Below, piece by piece: positions 21,832 to 31,584 of a stretch of 64,000 nucleotides of DNA (positions are counted from its first letter, which is position 1; the number at the start of each line of letters is the position of its first letter). The DNA is from Neopestalotiopsis rosae (taxonomy: Eukaryota > Ascomycota > Sordariomycetes > Amphisphaeriales > Sporocadaceae). A model generated the notes under the pieces. That model saw only the letters and a list, made by a program, of their open reading frames with translations. It made no database searches and was not told the origin of the DNA. Where the stretch lies: NCBI GenBank assembly GCA_023078685.1, contig JALGAS010000004.1:4712001-4776000 (forward strand). Direction: 5' to 3'. The translations under genes were made by a program, and so were the position numbers.

Positions 21832-24080
21832 ATGTCTGCTTCCAAAATCCGTCCACCGTCGAGGAAAATCCGTGCTTTGGCCAGGTAATGGCGGGGAGTC
21901 CCGGCGGTCGCACACAGTCATCTCGTAGGTCCTGCGAGAACTGCCGGTAAAGTTCCCCACTCGCGCAAGAATACCGCAGTGTCAATTTGGTTTGTCTGAC
22001 AGCCGAGACTAGGCGCAAGAAAACGAAGTGCACCGGCGAGAAACCAGTCTGTTCGTTTTGCCAGCGACTGCGACAACAGTGCTATTACCTCCCACGCGAT
22101 GGGAAGAAACACCAAGAAACCCATCGTGTGGTTCGTCAGAAGTGAGAACATTCTGATTTTCTCGGCCTCAGCCGCTGCCAGGCACTAAACCTTTCTAGAA
22201 ACGGAGCTGTCGGCAGACGGTGCCAAATTTCGGACAGTGTGATTGAGAGAAGTCTTAGGTAACTTTCTGTCTCTGAGCACACCAAGCCAACCCGAAGAGA
22301 GTAGCCAAATACTGACAATATCGAATCAGTCGAGAACAGATAGACTGCTCCGAAGAACCCGCTGCACCAAGTCCAGTCGACAACGATGATGGGTTGCGTT
22401 TGGAACTTTTGGAGGATGCCGTAACCGTGTACGAAGACCGGATGAATTTCCAGCCCGTCTCGTTATTCTGCCCGGTGAATCTGCGACAGACACTCTTTGA
22501 GGCGCCAGATTTCTTGCAGTGGACATTTCTGTCACTTTCAATGATGTATCTCGGAGTTGAAGCACCCGAGTTGCCCAAGAGAGACGCTGTAAGGCGCAAG
22601 GCAGCATCAGCTCGCAAGATCGCCACTCAGCTTGCGGCAGAAGGGATCCCAAAGCTTGTCGTTTCGCAATGTCTATGTCTTACAGCACTGGGGCACATTA
22701 TAGGTAAGTAAGGCAATCTAGTCTCATCGGGTCAATCGCTGACAGATTGATGTCTAGCTGGTGAAGGAGGCCTAGCTTGGATGACTCTCGGTCTTGCGAC
22801 TCGATTGGAAGTCATGAGAATCAGTCAGTCAGACCAGGGAAAGACCAGCCTGGACCGGGAGGCTAGCGCAAGGTGTTACTGGAGCATTCGTTCTCTAGAA
22901 AATGGATTCGCACCGCAATCATTTCCTCGTTTTGAGGATATACACGCTCCTGCCTATCCTTCAGATATGGAGCCTCCTGGGCCAGTCGACAAGGGCAGAC
23001 AGCAGTCAGTTCACGACGTTGCGCTAATGGATGACGATTGTATAGAAGGCAGCGGGATATTTGCTCACAGCATCAGAGTCATGTCATCCTGGCGCGATGT
23101 CAACAAGTGGCTGCACGACATTCGACATGGCAACGCTGAGAAGCCTTGGCTGCCTGCATCGAGGTTCGCCGAGTTGACACAACATCTCTACGAATTGGAG
23201 AACAATCTCGACTACAAGCACTGCTTCAGAAATGCCAGGCTACCCGATCGGTCGCTAGATGAGTTGCATAGGGATCAGGAGTATTGGCGATGCTGGATGC
23301 TCTACCATGTCCGCTTCCATGCATGCCTGGCTCTACTGAACCATCCGTTTGTGCATCTGGTGGCCTTGAGGAACGTTAATCGCTCACCATCGCCGCGGAA
23401 CTTCCTGCAAATCGTCGTCGACCAAGCGCTTTACCATTCAAGCTGGGTGATACGACTCATCAACATATGCATTGAGATCGGATTCGAAATCCATGACCCA
23501 TTCACCAGCGACATTGTCATTGCTGTCGCGACTGTCCCTTGGATCATGCAGTATGCTCGGGACCAAAAAGTTGCAGCTCACTCGAAAGAAAACCTCAGTC
23601 AATGTCGAAGTTTTCTCAGCACGTTATCACAATCCTGGCCCCGGGTTGTTCAAAAGGTAAGAAGACTTGGACAATACGTACCGAAAAGCCCACCACGCTA
23701 ATTCATCCATACAGCTGGCCACACTCGATCAGCTGCAATCCATGACGGACTGCGCGACGTCTCAGAATACCATCAGCTTCAAGCCCGCCCAACTGTGGCA
23801 ACTACTGGACCCCATTATATCGGAGCTGTCACCACCAAGAATTGTCAACGCAATAAGTGCCTCCGACCAAAGCACCACGATGCGCGTGCACACCACCTTC
23901 ATCCACCCTTTGGTCGACGAAGAAGGTCCCAGCGAAGATCCCAAGGCATCGGAAGCGCCCTTTGCCTTAGACTTGCCTGCGGATATAAATCAGCAGTTCC
24001 TGTTCGACGACTTTTTCCTGCAACCATTACACTTGGACCAAACATGGATAGATATCGGACCCAACATGAACATGACTTAG
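21832..24080 (+). CDS. Zn(II)2Cys6 transcription factor, probable cluster regulator
   Basis: Seven exons: 21832-21884, 21929-21946, 22013-22141, 22199-22258, 22330-22703, 22758-23656 and 23715-24080, giving 632 residues with consistent phases. The zinc cluster is assembled by splicing. An 18-nt microexon supplies SCENCR, and exon 3 supplies RKKTKCTGEKPVCSFC and QRLRQQC, giving Cx2Cx6Cx6Cx2Cx6C. A linker/dimerisation segment (SDSVIERSL) follows, then the fungal-specific TF middle region (FLQWTFLSLSMMYLG, GLAWMTLGLATRLEVMRIS). The acidic C-terminus (FLFDDFFLQPLHLD) could be an activation tail. It should bind CGG-containing inverted sites in the nucleus. It lies beside the IDO-type gene, and matching sites occur in several promoters of the group, so it is the best candidate regulator. 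Confidence 0.85.
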
Positions 24081-24490
24081 GCGTAAGCAAAGCAATTGAG
24101 CAATTGACATTTGTCCTCTATTTTGATGCATCAGGTCCATCACTCCTCCCGCTGACATGACCATCGCATCTCAGCCAATAGTCACCAGGCGCTACCATAT
24201 CAATGAGAAAGCAGTATTTTCCTCCCAGTTGGTGGTATGCGCCAAGATTTCTCGCGGAACGCAGTGAATTAGTAGTGCGACAATGCCGAAACCGAGAACG
24301 AGACCGAGACAAGGTGGATGCATCCATGTACCCCATGTTCTCATGCGCACTCAAAGTCGCCGCGGTTTGTCCGCGTCCGTCAATAACGTTCCGATTTGGA
24401 GATTATTAGATGAAGTGCATACTCCTCGTCATGGCACCATTGATATCCATCGGTCATGCATGACGCGTATATCGTTCTATATCTCACAAG
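24081..24490. other. intergenic
   Basis: 3' flank of the regulator and promoter of the NmrA-like gene. The TTCCGT(G/C)CCC word is absent here. No gene was recognised. Confidence 0.4.
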
Positions 24491-25652
24491 ATGAAGGTCG
24501 CTATCGTTGGAGCATCTGGTGAGACAGGAATGTCCATTGCAAATGGCCTACTTGAATCGACTTCGCCCAAATTTGTACAAACCCCTCATCTCCCTTATAA
24601 TGACCCGTGTTGCATCGAATCAATTCTAATGTCGACGGGCCCGATGTAGGATGTCACTGCCTTGACGAGACCCTCATCTCTTTCCAGTCCCCGAAATGTG
24701 CATCTTCAAGAACGTGGTGTCAAATTGGTCCCATTTGACCTCACCGCATCGGAAGATGAACTCTCAAAGCATCTTCTGGGCATGGATATTTTAATCTCGG
24801 CCATCGACTCATCAGCACTTGCAGCTCAGATCCCTCTTGCCAATGCAGCCAAAATCGCTGGAGTGGGACGCTTCGTCCCCTGCTCATTCGCGACTGTCGC
24901 CCCACCAAGAGGTGTGATGGTGTTGCGAGAAAAGGTGTGATTATGGCATCATGCTTTATCGCAGAGAGCAGTAGTCCCGCTAATATGAAATCATAGAAAG
25001 AAGATATCTTCGATCACATCAAAAAAATCCGTATCCCATACACGATCATTGACGTGGGCTGGTGGTTCCAACTGTCCATCCCCAGCCTTCCATCCGGACG
25101 CGCCAAGTATGCATCCATCATGGCGGCAAACACGGTCGCGGGAGACGGTGATGTTCCCTCCGCGTTGACTGACTCGCGGGACATTGGTCGTTGGGTTGCT
25201 CGCATTATCGCTGATGAGAGCACCTTGAACAAACAAGTCTTCGCCTATAATGAGGTGTTGTCTCCAAACCAAGTGAGAGATCTGTTTGAGACATTGAGCG
25301 GAGAGAAAATCGAATACAACTCGGTAAGTTCTTGGGAAATCTCATGACGAGAAATAGACTGACAAGATGAATCAACCAGGTGTCGGGAGATGCCATTTTG
25401 GAGACTATTGATGAGGCGAAATTGTCCCAAGAACCCCAGGCTGTCAACAAGGTGTATAGTATGCAATACTTGTACTCGATGGGTATCCGTGGGGACAACA
25501 CGCCAGAATATGCTCAGTATCTTGGTTATCTGGACGCCAACCAGCTGTACCCGGATATGGAGAAGACATCCTTGCAATCGTTCCTTCAGGAGGTCCTGGA
25601 TGGTAAGGCAGTCTCCGCATATGCGCACAAGTTTAGTGGTGTCAAGAAGTGA
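24491..25652 (+). CDS. NmrA-like / isoflavone-reductase-type NAD(P)H oxidoreductase
   Basis: Four exons, 24491-24574, 24650-24934, 24997-25323 and 25380-25652, give 322 residues. The N-terminus MKVAIVGASGETGMSIANG has the GxxGxxG dinucleotide motif of atypical short-chain dehydrogenases. It is followed by VTALTRPSSL, where an Arg suggests NADP preference. GMDILISAIDSSALAAQIPLA and VGRFVPCSFATVAP match the NmrA/isoflavone reductase group, and PYTIIDVGWWFQ lies in the substrate domain. Members either reduce enone-type substrates or act as redox-sensing regulators. It could belong to the oxidative group to its left or serve the RiPP cluster to its right; from memory, the asperipin-2a cluster contains an isoflavone-reductase-like enzyme. 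Confidence 0.85.
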
Positions 25653-25953
25653 GCAGAGTTCGCTCCGTCAGTCTTGTTTGCTCGAAACATTTTGCGACAC
25701 AAGTACTTCTTGTCAGGTAATGAGTTGTTTATGGGTGCTAGATATCGCAATGGATCGTGGAGATCTCGTGCAATTCAATCAATTCCTTGTTCTAGTCTAC
25801 ACAACTCTCGTATCTCATCAGGGTCACTTCGTCCAACAACCAAAGGAGATGCATCTGAATCAGCCTTTACCAACAATCAATGACCCCTACTTTCCCTTAC
25901 GAAGGCGTGGAATAAAGAGCGCAAGGTCGGCGTCAGGTAACGAGAGCCTGATC
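25653..25953. other. intergenic between convergent genes
   Basis: Shared 3' flank of the NmrA-like gene (+) and the cytochrome b561 gene (-). Nothing was recognised. Confidence 0.4.
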
Positions 25954-26852
25954 TCACACCTTGAAACCAAACTTGGCAAGTCTGATTCGAGTAAGAACCC
26001 CGCATAACACAAGGACCAACGCGACGAACATGACCCACGCCGGGATGCGAAGTACATTCTGGTTATACTCGGTGCACATGGCAGCCGCGACGGTAGAGGA
26101 GGCTAAGACGACCGTCATATAGCCGGCCGCGCGATGATATTTCCATATGCTTTTAGCCCTGTCCACTGACCCATACAGCATGGGAGTGTAATACTGGGTG
26201 AAGCCAACAAGGCCTTGGAGAAGCAAGAGCAGATAGGTGAAGAGCCCTAGGTAGGCATGAGGGGACTTTAGATGCGCACCCCGATGCGCGAACTTATTCA
26301 CCTCAATGAAGACAAGTCCCGACAGAAATCCAGAGAGCGAGCCGACGTTACAGATAAAGTGCCACATGGTACCTCGACGCTTCTGCTCTGCGGTGTGTGT
26401 CGGCTGGAGTAGAAGAATTGCTTGCACCGCCAGGAGCAGCCCGGTGGTATTGAGCAGCTAGCAGAAGACTTGTCAATGCCATGACGGGACCTTCTGATGT
26501 ATGTAAATGGACTTACTATGTGCCCGGATATAAGGGCAAATCCGACCATGCGGACCGCACTGAGCACGATCAAAACCAACTGCTGTAGTCAGCGACGAGT
26601 TGCGCACAAAGGGCGCGACGACAGTGACTTACACCACAAACTCCCCCTTGCGCCAAAATGGATGTTCCTGAAACCATGAGCATTAGTTTAATCGCAAATG
26701 CACCTCACTGCAATAATATACATACCAGAAATGAGGTTAGAAAGTATTGATTGACGGTCAAACTGGCGAACTGTCGTGGGCAAACTCAACAGTGGCTTTT
26801 CCGCGACTGTGTCGTCCTCGTCCATTGGCCTGAATGATTCGGTAGACGTCAT
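25954..26852 (-). CDS. cytochrome b561-type transmembrane ferric/ascorbate reductase
   Basis: Four exons, 26852-26726, 26667-26633, 26579-26517 and 26457-25954, give 242 residues. About six hydrophobic segments follow a polar N-terminus of 38 residues. Four His sit at the spacing of the cytochrome b561 fold. His 74 is in LISGHI, His 108 in TMWHFICN, His 142 in KSPHAYLGL and His 183 in KYHRAAGYM, so two b haems can be held across the central helices. The SPHAYLGL and YHRAAGY motifs are characteristic. Such proteins pass electrons across a membrane, for example from ascorbate. It is divergent from the aldo-keto reductase. A role as redox partner for the membrane-bound UstYa-type oxidases is conceivable but unproven. 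Confidence 0.75.
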
Positions 26853-27542
26853 AATGGCTTTGGTTTCGTATTTGACGATGTAGATGTGTTTTACGAAGGA
26901 GGATTGAAACTATGTCTTTGGGGCTTTGAATCGGACAGAAGAAGTCAAAGAATATGTAGGTAGACATTCACAAGAATTGCAGCTGTTCAACCAGTGGTGC
27001 TCGTGAATGCGAGGAAATTGCCCGCCCGAAGTACCAGAACAAACGCCTAGTTAGTCCTTTGCGCAAGGTAGATTCAAGTTCTGGAGAGCCCCGCGGGGCC
27101 CTCCAGAGGATTCGCCCGTGGGCGGGGTTCTAGGGGTCTCGGCGCTAGGGTCCGCTGTGACCGTCGCCAGAACAAACCCCGCTGTAGCTTTGTACACCTA
27201 GGACCTCGCATAGTAGCTGCATTAAAGTCCTGCATGCTACCCGGTATGTCCAGGATGCGCAAACATGGTGAGGATTGTCCTTGCTAGAGAAAACTAAAGA
27301 TAACGAGCTTACGCCAAGATACACTTGCAGCTGTTATAGAATTATAGGGTATATACCATGTTGAGACACTTTGATGCATACGTGCATTAATTCATTAATG
27401 CATGTAAACAACTTCCATTGTGATCTGTAAGAACCTTGGTCGCTGTCATCCAAGCAATAAATCAATTACTCATGCGTGTACCAGTCCGACTTTCTTCTCT
27501 ACTCATCTTCTTCCTTAGTCACATCCTCCCATATTTCCCACC
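26853..27542. other. divergent promoter region with GC-rich palindrome
   Basis: This lies between cytochrome b561 (-) and the aldo-keto reductase (+). It contains a GC-rich patch (about 27080-27190) starting with a 26-bp near-perfect palindrome around GCCCCGCGGGGC (27081-27106). Further on is a perfect TGCATTAAT-TC-ATTAATGCA inverted repeat at 27383-27402. The GC-rich patch stands out from its AT-rich surroundings and may be a transposon relic. Confidence 0.45.
27081..27106. repeat. 26-bp GC-rich palindrome
   Basis: CTGGAGAGCCCC-GC-GGGGCCCTCCAG pairs at all but one position. It opens a GC-rich stretch unlike its neighbours. Confidence 0.6.
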
Positions 27543-28786
27543 ATGCACGAGAACATGCCCCATATTCCAGACCGCCCAAGGCCAAGGAGGCTCTGGCTAT
27601 CTGTTGCCATATCCATTGTGATATCACTTTTGCTGTTTGCAAATTTCCTTGCCTATCGTCCCGAGGAGACGTTAGATGTGGTTCCAAGTCAAAACAGCAT
27701 ACAGCCACACTACCCAGAATCCAGCCTTTATCTTTCCAATGTTCCTAGACTTGGATTTGGCACATGGCAGTTGCAAAAGTCCAATGCGTCAGAAGCCGTG
27801 AAAGCAGCCATCGTGGCTGGATACCGTCATATCGACTGCGCTTCGTCCTATTGGAATGAGCCTCTCGTAGGCAAAGGTATTGCTGAAGGACTGGCCAAGA
27901 CTGGTTTGCGAAGAGAAGACATCTGGGTGACGTCCAAACTGTGGAATTATCAGTGAGTTTGACAAACGTAGCTTCATTTGCCTAGCCAGAGCTGACCTTT
28001 TCTAGTCACCATCGCGTCAAAGAGGCCTTCGAGGATACCCTTAGCGACCTCGGCTTGGATTACCTCGACCTCTATTTGATGCACTGGCCGGTCGAGGGAA
28101 TTTTCGACCCCAGCGATGACACGTCCATGCCACCATCAAGGATGCCAGTGGGACCCCATCATATCGAGTTCTTGCAGGTAAATTTCTCGGGGTGCACTAC
28201 TCGACAACTTTTATTCATACTAATAAATTGCCAGACATGGAAGGAAATGTCCCAGCTGCTCATCTCTGGGAAGGTCCGCCATATTGGTGTCGCCAACTTT
28301 GACCCGGAACAACTTTCGCAGCTCATTGCCAGCACTTCGGTCAAGCCCTTTGCCCACCAGATGGAACTACACCCATACTTGCCCCAGACGGCGTGGCTCC
28401 AGAAGCATAAAGAGCTTGACATTCACCTGATTGCCTTTTCGCCCCTGGGAAACATGAACCCCATCTATGGATACCCCCCAAAGCTGGACCCTCCCCACTC
28501 CATCGAGCACCCAACCGTGAAGGCTATTGCTAACAGGCGGGGGTGTACCCCGGCCCAAGTGATTCTGCGATGGGGGATGAGCAGAGGCGTCAGTGTCATT
28601 CCAAAGAGCAGTCATTTGGAAAGGATAAAGGAGAATTTTCTTAGTACTGAATGTTTCCTGCAGCACCAGGATTACAAGGATATGGAGAATCTGGGCATGT
28701 TGAATGCTACCAGGTTTAATGATCCGAGGGAGGAGTGGAATCTGGCTGGTAGCGATGGACTGTATGTTGGACTTGATGGAATGTAA
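27543..28786 (+). CDS. membrane-anchored aldo-keto reductase
   Basis: Three exons, 27543-27952, 28006-28177 and 28235-28786, give 377 residues. The second intron (57 bp) keeps the frame open if retained, but it has clean GT-AG ends and interrupts the AKR fold. The catalytic tetrad is complete: Asp 98 and Tyr 103 (HIDCASSYW), Lys 132 (TSKLW) and His 163 (LMHWP). VPRLGFGTWQL is the first AKR strand, and VIPKSSHLERIKEN is the NADPH-binding loop. Unusually, residues 17-38 (LWLSVAISIVISLLLFANFL) form a transmembrane anchor before the barrel, where most AKRs are soluble. This would place it on the same membranes as the UstYa-like proteins next door. A likely role is NADPH reduction of a carbonyl, possibly on the RiPP product. 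Confidence 0.85.
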
Positions 28787-29341
28787 TCTGTCGGCGGTTT
28801 CTTCACGATAGCATATATCTTCTCTAATTGTTTCCTTGCCAGCCGGGGTCATCTCCTACGCCTTTAGCATTGTCCGGTTAGAGTTATGGAATGAAATAGC
28901 ATTTCTTACAAGGTAGTTTTCATGGTGCAACCAGCTCCTGTGTTAGTCTGTATCTTTCCTGCCATCCCAGGCTCAATGTACAATACGATACTAGGATGGT
29001 ATACTCACAAATCCTCACGTATAGAATTACTGGCCACGCTAGCTTTTTGATATTTCCTTCTTCTCGCTGTTTGCTAATATGTCACACACTAACAGTGAAA
29101 CAGTATATACAGGTGACTCTTTCACGTTTTGATGAAAAAAGAATCATAGAGTCTCATCATTTCCTAAGTTTCCAGAGATGAAAATCTCGATTCTCCACAT
29201 ATTTGGATTGAACACTGGTAATACTGATCGAACCTTCAGTATATTACAGCTCAACTCACTGCCGAAAGGAAGGTATTTATTTGATAGTCAAGTGTATCAT
29301 ATATATCTCCGTTGTTCCACTAATTCCTACTTCGAATCCAA
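28787..29341. other. intergenic between convergent genes
   Basis: 3' flanks of the aldo-keto reductase (+) and the first UstYa-like gene (-). It is AT-rich with no gene recognised. Confidence 0.4.
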
Positions 29342-30121
29342 CTACTCTATATGAGAGTAACTTGATGGTTCATGATACTCTGGCGAGCTTCTAGACAATG
29401 TATATAAAGAGTCTGGACTCTTACATTGGTGCGTAAACATTCCGTCGATGACATTTCGCCCATCTGGGCGCCTCCTGGGTACTTCAATAGTGCCGTCGGC
29501 CATGCAGAGAATAGTCTTGAGATCATTGTCAGCTCTGAAGTTTGATAAAAATCACGTCTCTACCATGAAACGAAAGAATGACCAGACAACAAGTGAAAAG
29601 CTTACCTGGCGTAAGTAGTCCAGACAGTGAAGAACATGAGCTTTCCCGCTCGCATCACCACTATGAGCATGTTGCCCGTGTGCGTGATTCGCGCCACTGC
29701 CGCCAGGCATCTCAGCAGCCTGGAGAGACCCCCGGATCATCTGCAGGCAGTGCAGCTGGTGGAACATGCCAATTCCGTACCGTCGCAGCTGTCCCTCGTC
29801 CGGGTCCTCCTGTACCAGGAACCCGCCATTGCCGGTGAGGAGGTCTTCCCAGAGGTGGTCGTTCTCAGGTGACAGGTCCTTGTAGTCGTCATGTTCATAA
29901 AACTCGACGTCCACCAGGACCGGCTGCGGGGCTCGCGAGAACGGATTCTGGGACCCTGCACCGAGGCCGTAGAAACCGTAGGGAGTCAGTCCCCCGCCGC
30001 TGCCGCCGCTCCATAGTAGGAACCACAGGAGCGTGATTGACGTTACGAGTGAGATCGCCAGAATCAAGGCAGAACGTGGGTTAGGTGCCCCGCCAGCACT
30101 AAAGAGTGATTTGGAGACCAT
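29342..30121 (-). CDS. UstYa-like (DUF3328) RiPP oxidase, paralogue 1
   Basis: Two exons, 30121-29606 and 29515-29342, give 229 residues. A short cytoplasmic tail leads to one transmembrane helix (residues 17-37, ALILAISLVTSITLLWFLLW), as in all UstYa proteins. Both signature motifs are present. HQLHC is at 121-125, followed by LQMIRGSL. HVLHC is at 162-166 and continues into LDYLRQTILCMADGTIE, the second half being revealed by splicing. A GMFTHQC segment near the C-terminus is also typical. UstYa/UstYb-type proteins are needed for oxidative macrocyclisation of dikaritin cores in the secretory pathway, probably as copper or iron oxidases. A His-rich insert (NHAHGQHAHSG) between the motifs is unusual. 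The C-terminus past THQC is taken without a further intron. Confidence 0.85.
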
Positions 30122-31584
30122 TGTGGTAGTCAGAGATTACTGCGGAGCTGAAATGATGGCGTCTTGACTCGGGAGAACAGACTTGATTGACGACGTAGTA
30201 AAGAAGTCATGACAACTTCATGGAAATATTCGGGGTCCGTAGTTGACCTGGAAATCGAGTGGCAAAATATGCAACATCAGAGATGAGGCAGATCGTATTG
30301 CAAAATTTCACGATATCAAGTAAACCAGAATAGTACATCCATGTATCCAGATAGGCAACTTGTGCCAAGTCAGCATCATCTGGTCGCGATGTCTAATGTG
30401 CCAAGCATTGCTTTCATTGATCAGCGATAAGGAGTTCTTGAGAAAGGGACGATCATAGCTTTTTGTTGATTAGTTGCTCGCGTGAAGTGTGATTATGCAC
30501 AAGTCGTAAGATGAGCAGCATCAATCACGTGGATGTTCTCATCTGTAGATCTGTAGATGCAGATGTGAAAACAAGCTCGACAAGCTACGACTAAGCTTTG
30601 CTTGGTGGCTGCGGCCAAACAGGGACTGAGAAGCTGCCGCGCAGTCATCCTTGTCCGGCCACATCCGGGGGGCTGCCGGGGTACCTTGTGGGCGTGTCGA
30701 TAGCACCCACCTTCACAATCGTTCGCGAATGCAACGCACACTGCCTCTGAACAGCCTGACAATGTACACAGAAGCGGTCAAACGTGCCCTGCAGAAGATA
30801 TTTCAGGGTCTTCTGTCGGTTCCTTGTAGGTCTGTAAGATAGGTGCCAGAGTCCTATTCGTTGGACCTCTTGGAACTTTCCCTACTACGGAGTGAATCGC
30901 CAACCTCGGTACCGCTGTATCTCCAGGAGCCATGGGTAGAATCCTACAGGTACCCGAGCCTGCAGCCCCGCTGCGGATTCTGCCCATGTCCACCACCATG
31001 CAAGCAGGCCCATCCCGCGCTGCTAAGTGTACAACAAGTGTAGGTGATTCTGCGGGGAAACATCCTACCCAAACAAACACCAGTAATGTAGTGCGGGGTT
31101 CGAGATGCAATGCAAATGTTTGACACACATGTCATCCTGCCAATATTGGAAACATTTCTCGATCGGTATTGTCCAATTGGATAGGTTTATCCTGTGCCTG
31201 CGTTTTGCGTTGCGGTTCGGAAATCAGAACGGATTTGAGGGGCGAGAGTCCGTCTTGGGTACGGTAGGACGTTCATCCCAAACGGTAGGAACAGCGCCAT
31301 ATCGAAACCGGACACGGTTCAAATTATCCGTGGTGTTGCGGTTGCAAAATATTGCGCAAGTTGGATTGGCATGTTTGAAAATGATCAGAAGTCTTCGCGA
31401 GAGCGTCCGGATAAGTGGACGTCGTCCATTGGGACATTTCATATTTACGAGTGGGCACAATTGAGATGTCCCAGAAAAACAAGCAAATTCGAACGGTTGA
31501 TAGTTTCGAAAGCTATTACCACGAAAAACATGATGAAGTTTTGAGACTATGAATTGAAGATAGATCTCTTTCAGTTATTGAATG
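30122..31584. other. intergenic, 1.46 kb
   Basis: This region holds the promoter of UstYa paralogue 1 and the 3' flank of the sucrose-transporter-like gene. It has many short frames on both strands but no domain, signal peptide or splice-extended frame. The patch at about 31190-31460 has repeated GGTAGGA words and may be an old element. Confidence 0.35.

Noticed and set aside
28178..28234. In-frame retention of 19 codons in the aldo-keto reductase
   Set aside because: Clean GT-AG ends, a 57-bp length typical of this genome, and the insertion would interrupt the AKR barrel.
30778..31128. Minus-strand frame of 116 codons between UstYa 1 and the transporter
   Set aside because: No domain, signal peptide or splice continuation; overlaps equally long frames on the other strand.
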